The notes beneath the pieces were generated by a model that did not search any database, was not told where the DNA came from, and worked only from the letters and a program-made list of their open reading frames with translations. The position numbers and the translations under genes were made by a program. Below are positions 1 to 9,851 of a stretch of DNA of 64,000 nucleotides, piece by piece (within the stretch, counting starts at the first letter, position 1; each line of letters opens with the position of its first letter). The DNA comes from Dipteris shenzhenensis (taxonomy: Eukaryota > Polypodiophyta > Polypodiopsida > Gleicheniales). The stretch is from assembly GCA_047967505.1 (NCBI GenBank), contig CM106539.1; one strand, written 5' to 3'.

Positions 1-1030
1 AATCCCCTTATAAACGAAAGGAGACGAACGAACAGGCAAACGTACGACGGGGGTTGGCCCCGCGGAAGTACAAACCACAGTCACGAGTGGACAGGCGATG
101 GAGAAAAGCATGAGAGGCGGTGGGTCCTCTCTGCTCCGTAGAATCAGTGGAAGTTTGTCGGAGCGAGGAAATCGAGGGGGTTTGAATTTTTTTGGGGAAG
201 GAGGGAGGCAATTGGGAGAATGCTAGCAAGCTCTGGGTGTGTGTGTGTGTGTGTAGCTGCAACAGCAGCAGGGAAAAGCACGGTTGGAGATGAGGGTGGT
301 GGCGAGTGGGAGACGGCGGAGTAGCTGGAGCGGCTGCAAAAAGGCGGTGTGGATGGAATGTGGAGGATGGTTGGCGAGGGAGATGGCGATGGAGTTAAGG
401 AGGTAAGAAGCTGAAAAAGCAGAGGAGATAGAAGACGAGGAAGATGGCGATGCAAAAGCAGCTGAAACAGGAGAAGATGGCGATGAGGAGAGCTCGCGAG
501 CTTCGCACGGAGAGTGTGTACTGAGCTGCAGAGGAGCGGAAGCAGCTTTTGAGGGATGATGGGAGAGCGAAGGAGATGATGATGGAGCTCCTGTTGAGAG
601 GAGATGGCGATCATCATCTCGTTTGCAGAGTTGTGTGCATTCGTGTAGAGAAATCCGAGCTTCGATTCTCGCAAACTAGCTCGAATTCTATATAGTAAGC
701 TCGCATGGCGAGCTTTTCTTGCACCATTTTCGTAGCTCACTACCTCCTCGCAGTTCACTCCTAGCTTCCATGGCTGCTCCACCTTCTTCCTCCCTCTCCT
801 CTTCTTCCGCATCCTTAGTAAGAGATTCCGTTGCGTGATCCTTGGTGCGTTGGGATTTCAGAATCCATATGCTGACCCGAGAAGCATAGAGAGGACGATA
901 AATTCGTGCAGACAATGTTCATGAATCAAATCGGAACAGATTTGAGGAGCTTACCCTCAAGAAGAAGCAGTAGCTCCAGTTGCAATCACGCCAAAGTACC
1001 TGGGAAGCGATGATACCACATGGACGTTGC
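1..1030. other. purine-rich intergenic DNA, no gene assigned
   Basis: The plus strand is rich in GGAGA/GATGG runs, and a short (GT)n microsatellite lies at about 237-254. The open frames on the minus strand are long only because the composition excludes stops. They read as Ser/Pro/His-rich low-complexity sequence with no recognisable domain. It could be a promoter or 5' UTR of a minus-strand gene beyond the left edge, but I see no splice or start signal that decides this. Confidence 0.4.
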
Positions 1031-1319
1031 AGAAATCTATGGGCAGAGGGGGAGGCTATTTTAATGGCAAACAACAAATTAAGAAAAGCACATCTATTAA
1101 AGGCTTCCTACATCTCACGGTTCCTTTGAAGCCACTTGGCTGCCTAGGATTTGAGATTTCTGAAAATCGTCCTAGTGCTGGCCAAGTAACAAGGTGGATC
1201 GGGCCCGAAATGGAAAGAAGAGAAAACAAGCGAGTACTAGTACTCATGAGCACTACCTTAGGTCAGACATAATCAATTGTCAAGATGAATGGATGATGCA
1301 ACCACTTGCAAATGCAAAG

Positions 1320-1404
1320 AGATGCAAACTGAGAGAGAGAGAGAGTCTTCAAAGAAAGTGTGTGTGAGTGAGTGTGCATGTGAGAGAGAGAAAGTGAGAG
1401 AAGA
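1320..1404. repeat. GA/GT-rich microsatellite
   Basis: Interrupted (GA)n and (GT)n tracts lie in the plus strand between the purine-rich left edge and the Helitron. No coding signal is visible. Confidence 0.6.
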
Positions 1405-1614
1405 CTAAAATAGAAGGGGGCCACTTGGTAAGAAAATGTGTGGGATAGTTCTTTACAAAAAGTGTTACTATAGCGCTACGTGAAAGGCAATGCTAACAAG
1501 GTGAATGATATCTAATCATTCATAAGGCTTGCCCAAGATCAAAAAAGCTAACAAGATGAGGTTACCTCAATGGGCCTACCTTTGTGTTTATGAGATGAGG
1601 GAGTCTGTTTTCGA

Positions 1615-2159
1615 CTATGTTTGTATGGTTGTGTATAGTAACGAATGGTCAGACGAGTAAATGTAATTCGTCCTTGTTATTGCACTTGTGTTGTTGAAGT
1701 CAGTCCATATGTGATTTATAGTTGTTCCATGGATCGTAGTGCTGCTTGTAATTAATTGCCACAACCCATGTTGTCGAAACATTTTCTTAAGGTTTGTTGG
1801 CGGCGTTGCATCCAAATTGTAGTCAATGTTGAAGTCGCCCACAACGTAAGTTGTTGTACCTTGCGATACTTGTGCCAGTATTGATTCTATTGTTTTGGTT
1901 AGTTGGTTTTTTTTTGGCTTTGGTGATTTGTATGTATTAAGAATTGCAATGGTATTGCATGTATGCGTGCGGAAAATCATGATTGGCATTCACAACCATC
2001 GGTGTATGCCTCTTTTTGTTGTATCCGTATTAGTTCTTGTTTTAAAAAAGTTGCCAACCCGTGTCCTTGCATTGCCGATGTTTTGTTGAAGAGTTTGGAG
2101 CCTTCTGTTGTTTCTTTTTGTGTGTGTGTTTCTTGCAGGCACAGTATGGTTGCGGCCAT
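1615..2159 (-). pseudogene. EEP endonuclease domain of Helitron copy 1
   Basis: Two frames give the ordered motifs of an exonuclease-endonuclease-phosphatase fold: ILCLQETHT (motif with the catalytic Glu), VVGDFNIDY (GDFN motif), INHIWT and SSDHSLLYT (the terminal Asp-His). These match AP-endonuclease-like domains at the C terminus of Helentron RepHel proteins and in LINEs. It sits directly downstream of the helicase on the same strand, which favours the Helitron origin over a LINE. A frameshift near 1980 splits it, but all catalytic motifs are present. Confidence 0.85.
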
Positions 2160-2186
2160 GATTCCTCTAGACCTTGTTATGTCCTG

Positions 2187-4120
2187 TCAATGAAGTTTCA
2201 ATGACCTTGTGTTTAGGCTTTGCAGCGTTTTGTAATGGTTTTCTATGGAGCCGAAGTCGATTTGCTTGAGTATCCATTTAGATTGTTGGCGTAGCCTTTG
2301 TAGTCCTTGTTGGATGCTTGCATCCGTTCTTATCTGTTTTTTTTTGAGTTGTTGCCAATATGGATCTCGCGGGTCATGCGTTGAATCGATGTCCAAGTTA
2401 CTTGTTTGCCATTATTGTACAAGTGCCTATGCTTGTAGCGCACACGCTCCCCTGCTCTTCTATCATTTAGCTCGATCCATATGATAGATGGTCTTCTGGA
2501 GATGTCTGCTCCTTTGAAAATGCCATTGGCACCGTTGACAATCCCATCATTGATGTCAAGGTTTCCTGAGCATATCTCAACTAGTATCCCAGGTTTCAGT
2601 TGCAGCTCTTTGTGTAGCCCTGTTGTTTTTCTTGGGTCCTCGGGGATCATTATTTTTTTGCTACATGACTTTTGCATGTTATCGTTTGCAATGAGGATGT
2701 GTTGTGTTCCTTCTATGCTATCGAACACAGTCTTGTTGTGCTTGTCCTTGACGCTGCTCGTGTAAAACATGTGCAGGACGTTTTTATTATCGGGAGGATC
2801 TCCATAGTGCTTTGCATTTAAGTTGTGGATGTATTCAATCGTCCGTGTTCCTGCCCTTATTTTGTCGAGGAATTCCAAGAAATCTTTGTTTTCTTCTCGC
2901 ATTGGCTCATGTAGCTTGTAGCATTTTATGTGGTATCTCCAAAAAAGATTCCAGCATGGATGTCGTTGTTGCATGCTCGTTGAAAATCCATGAGTCTTTT
3001 ACGGGGCTTGCTTGGCATAAATTGCCACACAGCAAGACATCCATGCCACCAAATGGTTTCTTGTGATTGTGCTTTATCTCCCTCATTTGCATGTCCGCTG
3101 CAAGGAATGTATTGATTCCTAGCAGTGATATTTCGTCCACCAATATTGCCTCCACGTTATTGTATTGTGCAGCTAGCTTGCCTGCCAAGACAAGCATGTG
3201 TAAGAGCTTGTCAGTAGCGGTAGGTGCAGGGATGCATGTATGGTGTTGCCGTCTATTGCTTGAGCTACTTCGCCAGTGTAAGCTAGTAGCAACACTCTCG
3301 GTGAATCTATGTCCTTAGTGGATTTGTGCGAGTAGAGGCATCGCAAAGCCTTTGCTATCGCCAGCGCAACGAATGTTTTTCTTGTGCCCGCATTGCCCGA
3401 AACGAACAAGTGTAGTGGCTCGTCTGAGTTTGTTCTTTTTCTTAGCATAATGTCGTCCAGAATGTTTCGTTGTTCTGTGTTCATTCCTCTCAGCATTTGG
3501 GCGTATGTATCATTGGCAATTGCATTTTGATTGCATTGTTGGAGTCTGTCGTTGTTCTTTGTTGGCCTAGTTCGTGTCATGTCATCTCCGAAGTCGTACT
3601 CATCACCTAATAGTAGTGGAATGTCATTGCTATTGTTTTCTATGGATTCCTCACTGTTGGAGTTTGATCTTGTCGGGGCAATGGCTGACTTCAGGAACAA
3701 CGACTGATTGAAATCATTAAGCAGTTGGTGATGTTCGTAGATGTCTTTCCAAGTTGGAAATGTTGGATTCAGTTTGTGCTCTCTATTTCTAAACGGTAGA
3801 TATGGCAAGCATAACTCCCTGTAATGGTTCTCGGGGTCTTTGTGCTTGTTGTAATTATTGAATCGTATTATTCTCTCTTTTTTTATTTTGATGTTTCCTT
3901 TTGTCACCGTGTAGTTGCTAGCAAACGAATCCAGGCATATGGCATGCAAAGAAGGTGCCCTTTTGGTGTACTTTGTGATAATATCATCAAAGAAGACGTC
4001 GGTGCTTTCGGGTTGCAGCAACTCCAGCTGAGCACGGCGCTTTAGCAATACTATCCTCCCCTCGATGGGGTTTGTGTTTATGTACGTAAACTCTCTTGTT
4101 GAAGTTGTCAAGGGAAGCAA
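2187..4120 (-). pseudogene. Pif1-type Helitron helicase, fragmented (copy 1)
   Basis: Motif I reads FVSGNAGTRKTFVALAIAKA. The family has GxAGTGK[ST], so the third glycine is now arginine. Motif II reads ILVDEISLLG, followed by FGGMDVLLCGNLCQASPVKDSW (Pif1 motif III region), which is intact apart from substitutions. The C-terminal part has LKPGILVEICSGNLDINDG and NGIFKG. A frameshift near 3170-3200 splits the protein. Compared with copy 2, about 75 codons carrying motifs V/VI (the SQGLT and VYTAL region) are missing at about 2345-2360. The sequence jumps from REIHIGNNS straight to DASIQQGLQRLRQQ. The enzyme would be a 5'-3' DNA helicase when intact; this copy cannot be active. Confidence 0.85.
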
Positions 4121-4164
4121 AAGGCAAAGGTAGAGAGCTTGTTGGGCATTGATGTGTTGTATGT

Positions 4165-4595
4165 TTAGAATCGTGTTTCCAACCTTGCGAATGCGCGATC
4201 ATCAGCCAGAGCATTTCCCCTGATGCTCTGCTCCATTGCTATCTTCACTACCACATTTGTCTCTTTGTCAATTTTTATCATGTACGATGTGCAGTATGTT
4301 GCTGCCCCGTGCGGGTTCACGACGAATTGGATGTCTGTGTTTGCCCCCCAAAGCTTCATCAAAGCTAAATTGAAATTGTTCATGTAGGTGTCCCTTGGTC
4401 TCTTCTCAAGAAGACTTTCGCTTCAAAGAGGCTACTTCTAAGCGCTAGTTCATAGTCCTCGTCGGTTATCGACAATTCTTGGAGGAAGGCATCGAGCGTC
4501 GGCGCATCGATCGTTTTGTCACGCAAGGTTCTTTTAATCTTTTGAAAGTTTGATTTGTGCCATTCCATGTCCATCTCGTTGGGCAAAGGCCTCAT
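4165..4595 (-). pseudogene. Helitron Rep two-tyrosine segment (copy 1)
   Basis: Two overlapping frames encode the segment between the HUH site and the helicase. It includes LWGANTDIQFVVNPHGAATY followed by CTSYMIKIDKE. WGAN-DIQFV-NP followed by two tyrosines and a lysine (YCTSYMIK) is the Helitron Rep catalytic tyrosine motif. The same motif is kept in copy 2 near 37.87 kb. A frameshift near 4380 separates it from the preceding segment. Confidence 0.75.
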
Positions 4596-4604
4596 GATTT
4601 TCGT

Positions 4605-4832
4605 CTACCTCATTGGTGGCCTGGGAAAGCCGAACCTCCAATCCCTTTTTTTCTTTTTGCATGTGTGCCTATGGCAGTGTGTTTGCAAATCAAATTGGTT
4701 GCTATTTGTTGTGATCCACCTGTCAATGAATTTTGTAATACTATTGTCATTGCTCGTCCCGAAAAACGGCGCATCATTTATCCATAGCAACCCATGGTTG
4801 TACTGGCTTCCTTTGTTTTGAAATTCTATCAC
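4605..4832 (-). pseudogene. Helitron Rep HUH module with mutated histidine (copy 1)
   Basis: The peptide has EFQNKGSQYNHGLLW followed by a Cys/His cluster and CKKKKRDWRFGFPRPPM. In Helitron Rep the expected motif is (H)xH-G-L-L-W. The second relic in this window has QHDHGLLW at the same place, so here the first metal-binding histidine has become tyrosine (CAC/CAT to TAC/TAT, a C-to-T change). The downstream CxxxC...RFGFPR is the conserved finger that follows the HUH site. With one HUH ligand gone, the nicking domain should be inactive. Confidence 0.8.
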
Positions 4833-6300
4833 GAAAAAGAAATCGATAATTTTCCCAGAATGCTCTCATCTTGTCGGAGCAAAGTCTTCAAAGCCCTGAA
4901 TCGATGTACATAGTACTGCATCGTTGTTACAAGGTTTGCCTTGGTCAACTCTTGCACGTCGTAGTTATTGTTGCTGGTGTCGCTCAGAATGTTGGTATGT
5001 CTTAGTTCACGGAGGCATCGAACAAGTGGCTCCCACTGTTTCTCGGTCGCAGAAAGTGTGACAAAGAGTGTTGGGGCTCCGAGTTGCCTGACCATGGCAA
5101 ACAAGTTTCTTTTGAGTCGCTGCTTGTAATCTGCTGATGTCCTGAGGCACATGAAGTCCCGGAATCCAATTTTAGATTGCAGTAGTCTTTCAATGTTTGT
5201 GTCCATCCTCGCTATCCCTACCTCAATTGTTCTTCTCTGCAGTTGTGCCTTCCTTAGCTGGATCCATGTAGAGGACAGCACGTGCCGCACTAGCACTTTC
5301 ATTGTCTTGAAGAACAGGTTCTCAATGGAGAGTGCAAATTGTCGATCCTCATTGTGTAGCTCCCACTTGACTATGTCTTGGTAACTTTCTCTATCGAATG
5401 CACAGTACATTCTTAGGCACCTGAAAAAGAGAGTTGGAAACACGAGTCTGGCGTCTATTAGCAATGAAGGAAAGCTGCTAGCGAAGAAAACATGGGGATC
5501 AAAATAGATGCCGGGCGGGGGGGGGGGGGGAGGACGCCAAGGAAATGGTAAGTTTTTGCTCATTGTTGCACGGTCTTCTGGGTTAAGGTCATCAGCGATA
5601 GTGATCTGGTCTGTTGGAGGGCCATCTAAATCCACCTTAACAATCATGAAGGCGATTGTACCAATGACCGACATGAAAGGCGCCCTCAAGTTCTCCATCA
5701 GATTTGCGGCCCATGGTGCATACCGACGAATGACATTCTCTGGGATGAACAAAATATTTCCCTCGAAAGGCTCGCCCTTGATTACTGTTGTTATCGCATT
5801 AACACATAAAGAGTACGATGATGTGTCCCCTTCACCAGGTGCTCTTTTGGTTATCATAGGTCCTTCCACACGGTAAAACTCGTCCACCTGGAAGACTTCT
5901 TTAAACTCCATGACATACGAGGGGAGGGGGGGGGCATGCAAAGTGATTGTCCCCGAGCAGTCACTGTCTGTGAAATCGAGGCGCATGTACACAAGGTAGG
6001 GTACATCCTTTGCTTTGAAGGTTCCATATTTTGCAAGCACTTTTCCTTCGAAAGCGAAGCAGTGCAAAACAAACTCTGAGAGTGTGCTAATTGGAAGTAC
6101 TGGGAGAGTAAGTACATTTGGCGCTCCTGTGGGTGTGAGAATGGTGTCTCGAATTGCCTCGTTCCCATCAATGGTTGCATTTTCGAATTGCCTCGTTCCC
6201 ATCAATGGTTGCATTTTCGAATTGGACCTCGTGCAAGTGGCTCACAATTTCTTCAGGGGAAATTTTTGGAATGTGGCGTGCAATGTTTGAGCTCGCTGAA
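4829..6300 (-). pseudogene. Helitron N-terminal extension and Helitron-like N domain (copy 1)
   Basis: The frame is open for about 460 codons. The C-terminal 200 residues match the Helitron_like_N region: a segment with VFPTLF, then LRTSADYKQRL, LFAMVRQLG, and TLFVTLSATEKQWEPLVRCL. These precede the HUH module in Helitron Rep proteins. The first 200 residues look like beta-rich OB-fold sequence, possibly RPA-like (inference), and are joined to the rest by a short PPPPPPP linker encoded by a run of G at 5516-5531. A 34-bp direct duplication (6150-6183 and 6184-6217) shifts the frame at the N terminus. Upstream of it the original frame continues as NIARHIPKISPEEIVSHL to about 6296, where a TTTTCAG could be a splice acceptor. 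The ATG at 6214 is therefore probably created by the duplication and is not the native start. Confidence 0.7.
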
Positions 6301-7180
6301 AATCAAGGACAATGTACTTTGTAAGCACGAGTGCATGAGAAGAACCAAATAGTTTCTAGGTGTCTTCCATGACGCTATGACCAAATTGTGCTGCTTGGGA
6401 TGTTAGTGCATCTCCTGTTTCCTCGCACAAGCAAAATAGAACATACCGCTGTAAGTGAAATGATGTAAGTTGATTGCCAAAATGCAAATGAATGGATTGG
6501 TGTAGAATAGTGTAAAGAGAGAGCGAGTAAGTCTTTCATTTGTTTTTACATAGCATTGAACTTGAGTTTGAACTTGATTTGCAACTGCAACACAATGAGT
6601 TGTGTTTGTAATTGACAAACTTGACACAATGATGGTGCTACACCCAAAATTGTTTAGAGAGGGCACAAATACATTTACTCTGTTTACATCTTGCCAATGC
6701 TTTTTTACTACAGCTGCTACCGAGCCTTTTTATTAAAGTGGAATACTTTGCCTTGCAAAGTTGCAGTTTCGATCATTCTAAGCTTAATGCACCTTTTGGA
6801 ACAAATTGCAAGGTCTACTTGCGAGGTACACTGTCCATCAATAACCTGAAGTCAATATGGCCCTTGCATTAATCAAAAGGCGACCGGTCGCGTCATAAGA
6901 AGAGAAAACGTTGTCATGAAACAAGACTATGAGTGCAACGCTGTGCCAAGAGCATTCTTTTTTCCCCAGAGAAAACATTATAACAGAGAACCTCATCAGA
7001 GAGGCTTTAGAAAGGATATTAATTATTTGCGAAACTCGACCACAGGAATCCTTACATTTATATAACAAGATCATCTCCCGACTACAAAACGATTGAAGGC
7101 AGAAAGCCTGACGAATCAAGAGAGTTGTCCAATCTCCTTGATTTACGATTAATACTTTCAGATTACAAAGCTCTTTATCA
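6300..7180. other. no gene recognised
   Basis: This lies between the Helitron and the TM9SF fragment. Both strands hold only short frames without recognisable motifs. It may include the Helitron terminus, but I see no diagnostic end. Confidence 0.4.
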
Positions 7181-7184
7181 TTTA

Positions 7185-8060
7185 TTCTAGATGGCTCTCC
7201 GTCGCACCAATATAGCTCCACTGCTCTCTCTGGGATATTTCGTAGTGCGGCAGGGAGCTTGAAATTCTGCTTTGGTATTTTTACCAGCAATCCCTCCCAA
7301 AATCAACAAACGCGAAGTCACAAGGGTCCAAATGAGAATAATAACCAAAATTGTACCAAAAGGGAGAGCTGCACTACAATCGCAACAGTGTTCAAGAAAC
7401 AAAATGTCAAGAAAAGAGGACCGCAAAATAGACAGCCAGTTAACAGCACATTGCGCACCTGCAAAACAATATGTTGCGCAGCTTCAATCCAATGACAACC
7501 TGAAGAAGGACAATAGGAAACTACTGAATGTCAGCTCACCCAATTGGCTCCTTCAAGTTGTTGGTAAAAGGAAGCTGCGCTATAGCTTGCAATTCCTAAT
7601 GTGAGAGCATATATCACAACAAGTGCGCTTAGAGTGCACCTCGGTTGTAAGGGTAGAAAACACCAACTACAGCCAGCATGAATATGAAGATGGCACTGCA
7701 AGTCCGAATTCAACTTGAATAAAACCATATAGAATCTACCAAGTGCCTTTTGATAAAGCGCATGCAAATCCAATTATTCACAGAATTTCAACACTCACAG
7801 GGCAGGCAATTGAGTGCCGCTTCCAAGCACAGCACAGAACAATGACTTGTTCGAAGGATATCTGAAAACGTCTCCAGCCCGTTTCCTCTTGGTCCTCAGC
7901 TGTCTCATCATCGCGTGAATACCTGAAGTGCGACAGTTTGCTGGCGAAGCTGGAAATGCCTAAAAGGGAGCAGAAGATACGACGAAAAGCTTGAGAAGCA
8001 CTCGATTCGGAGCCAATGGCCATGTGCACTGTCCAACACTGCCCCAAGAAAAACTGTGGC
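7185..8060 (-). pseudogene. TM9SF / EMP70 (plant TMN family) pseudogene with retained introns
   Basis: Three exon-like blocks on the minus strand match the C-terminal membrane part of transmembrane-9 superfamily proteins, Golgi/endosome nonaspanins. Block 1 (about 7798-7922) has YSRDDETAEDQEETGW then, in another frame, GDVFRYPSNKSLFCAVLGSG. Block 2 (about 7540-7694) has IFIFMLAVVGVFYPYNRGAL, a one-base shift, then VVIYAL, GIASY and AASFYQQLEGANW. Block 3 (about 7190-7458) has GCLFCGPLFLTFCFLNTVAI, a shift, then AALPFGTILVIILIWTLVTS, GGIAGKN and EFQAPCRTTKYPRE. Introns with GTGAGT/GTGAGC donors and TTGCAG/TTTGCAG acceptors separate the blocks, so this is a genomic and not a retrotransposed copy. 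At least three frameshifts make it non-functional. Upstream of 7922 a degraded HWLRI...LLL stretch may be a further exon. It lies next to the Helitron, which makes capture possible but unproven. Confidence 0.85.
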
Positions 8061-8572
8061 GAACCTGACTAAGGACAATGATTTTTTGAGCCGAAACTTA
8101 GTAATCAATATTCCTCTGGACATGCGCTCCATTCTGAGGTTGAACTTGATAAATTGACCGAAGCGATTTCAAAGCAGCAGCATCCCTCAGAGGGAGGGGA
8201 ACTTTGAAGTTTCAAGGGGAGACAGGCCAGTGGAAAGTGCAACATGCAGCCTAAACAGGACAAATCCCCACAGTAAGGAAGGAGGACGCGATATACACGC
8301 ACATCCATGCAGACTCGAGGATGGGAAGCCATGCAGCAATATTGATTGGCCAAACTCGACGAAACACGTAGCAACACGTGGGTGGCACTTGGACTACAAA
8401 GAAGGGACAACATGTGCAATTCTAATTTTCATGAAATAAATAAAACAACCATTTTCACTTTCATGAGGTGACACACCATTACTTAGGCTTCCACTTTAAA
8501 AGTGGCAGGCCAAAAAGAATACAATGGAGATGTAGGAAAACTAGAGATAAATGAAGGAGAGAGAGGGGGTGG

Positions 8573-8611
<39 letters not shown>

Positions 8612-9035
8612 CTGGAGGATTTCAAGGGGAAAAAATAGAAACTGGTGAGTTGGACCAATCATAAAATTTAGGACTTTCAAAAAAGAAATTTCTGAATTTT
8701 GGCTTTCACAGAACACACACTCTGGCCACTATACCCTCCCCCCCGGAGGAGGCCAAACATGGAGGAAATGGTGGAGATCACATGGTCCCAAGCAATCACA
8801 AAAAAGAGATGAAAATTTAGGGGAAAACGAATTTCATCTTTCTCAAAGGGTGCCTATACTAAGGCCTTCCCTAGACGGCAGGCCAAATTTACGAATTAAA
8901 ATACACTTAAATATAACATCCAAACAAAAAAGAGACAAAACGGTTGACTTTTATTCAATATAAAGTATTGTTTACCAAAGACCAGTTGAACCAGTAACAC
9001 CCGTAATACCAAAAATCCGGTAACAGAATACATGA
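8060..9035. other. non-coding, with (GA)n microsatellite at about 8556-8612
   Basis: No coding region is recognised. The plus strand holds a GAGAGA tract of about 55 bases, a run of C near 8740 and AT-rich DNA. The minus-strand frames here are low-complexity Ser/Leu/Pro peptides generated by the GA tract. Confidence 0.5.
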
Positions 9036-9038
9036 AAC

Positions 9039-9840
9039 CTAGCCCAACCACCGGCAGACTACTGAGTTTTTGTTAATAAGCTGCACGTAGCAGTTGTTAA
9101 AGACAGAAGCATGCAACAAGGCGACAGGAGCTCCACAATAGCTCAATCCCAAAGCTTTCATTGCAACAGGAGAAACCCGGGACAACTCTTCCAACAACTC
9201 TGAATCGTCATCTCCAAACAAAGCACCAAAGTCCGTCTCCGTCGCCAGTCGTAGAACCACCACCAAGATGCATCGCCATAGGAGAAGAAATACCACAAAC
9301 ACCAGCACTCGTAACATAACCAGGAGAACATGTCACAGAAGGAAGAGAAACACCAGAAACCGCAACGACATCTGCAAAAGCATGATCCACCAAACCAGGA
9401 GAACCAAGACCATCGAAAGGAATTTCCACAGCAACATTACCGACAACAGAACATCCGTGACCAAAAGCAGCACCATCAACTAAACCACCATAGCTAGCAG
9501 CATTAGATGAAACTTGCAGACCACCTGCTACAGACCTGAATCCCCTCATACAACCCAGAACATCAGTGCAACTCCGACCACCAATATCTACATTCTTTAA
9601 GAGCAAAATCTACAAAGCCTTCAAGCTTTGACGCAGCACCCAAATCGCCACCACAATCCATATCACCAACTGACAAACAAAGGAAAAATGCATCAACACA
9701 CACCACAACATAAACAAATCAAATTAAAAACCAACATCATAAACACATACCTACTGATGTAAAACCACCCGAACATTCCACACTCACCACCACTGCATCA
9801 GAGACATTAGAAATACCAGCGGTAACTGCAACGCCCACAC
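9039..9840 (-). pseudogene. C-terminal exons of the tyrosine recombinase gene
   Basis: Downstream of the recombinase core the minus strand carries exon-like blocks separated by GT-AG candidates near 9840 and 9750. The first block reads ITAGISNVSDAVVVSVECSG. A long Ser/Gly/Val-rich segment follows (9208-9606). After a frameshift comes DFGALFGDDDSELLEELSRV, then SVFNNCYVQLINKNSV and a stop at 9039-9041. The acidic DDDSELLEEL stretch and the closing FNNC-V-LIN have no function I can name. Many DUF3504-type recombinases carry a poorly conserved C-terminal tail, so I attach these exons to the same gene from order, strand and splice signals only. Confidence 0.4.
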
Positions 9841-9851
9841 AAAAACCTCAG

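Larger units (their letters stand above)
1615..6300 (-). mobile_element. Helentron-like Helitron (RepHel + EEP endonuclease), copy 1, decayed
   Basis: On the minus strand the order is: N-terminal extension, Helitron-like N domain, HUH/two-tyrosine Rep, Pif1-type helicase, and C-terminal exonuclease-endonuclease-phosphatase (EEP) domain. This RepHel-EEP architecture is known from Helentron/Helitron2-type rolling-circle transposons, not from the classical plant Helitrons that have a separate RPA gene. Several frameshifts break the reading frame, so the modules are annotated separately. The first HUH histidine, the P-loop glycine and helicase motifs V/VI are lost, so the copy is non-autonomous. 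I could not place the element termini (no clear 5' TC or 3' hairpin-CTRR). A second relic of the same type lies at 35.05-38.69 kb and a third at 23.28-24.39 kb. Confidence 0.85.

Noticed and set aside
144-915. Long minus-strand open frames at the left edge
   Set aside because: Ser/Leu/Pro/His low-complexity peptides from purine-rich DNA; no domain, and frames overlap each other.
1615-2159. LINE endonuclease
   Set aside because: The EEP domain directly follows a Helitron helicase on the same strand, and the same order is seen in a second copy at 35 kb.
5516-5531. Assembly error at a 13-16 base G run
   Set aside because: The run encodes an in-frame polyproline linker and the frame is open on both sides, so no error is needed, though its exact length is uncertain.
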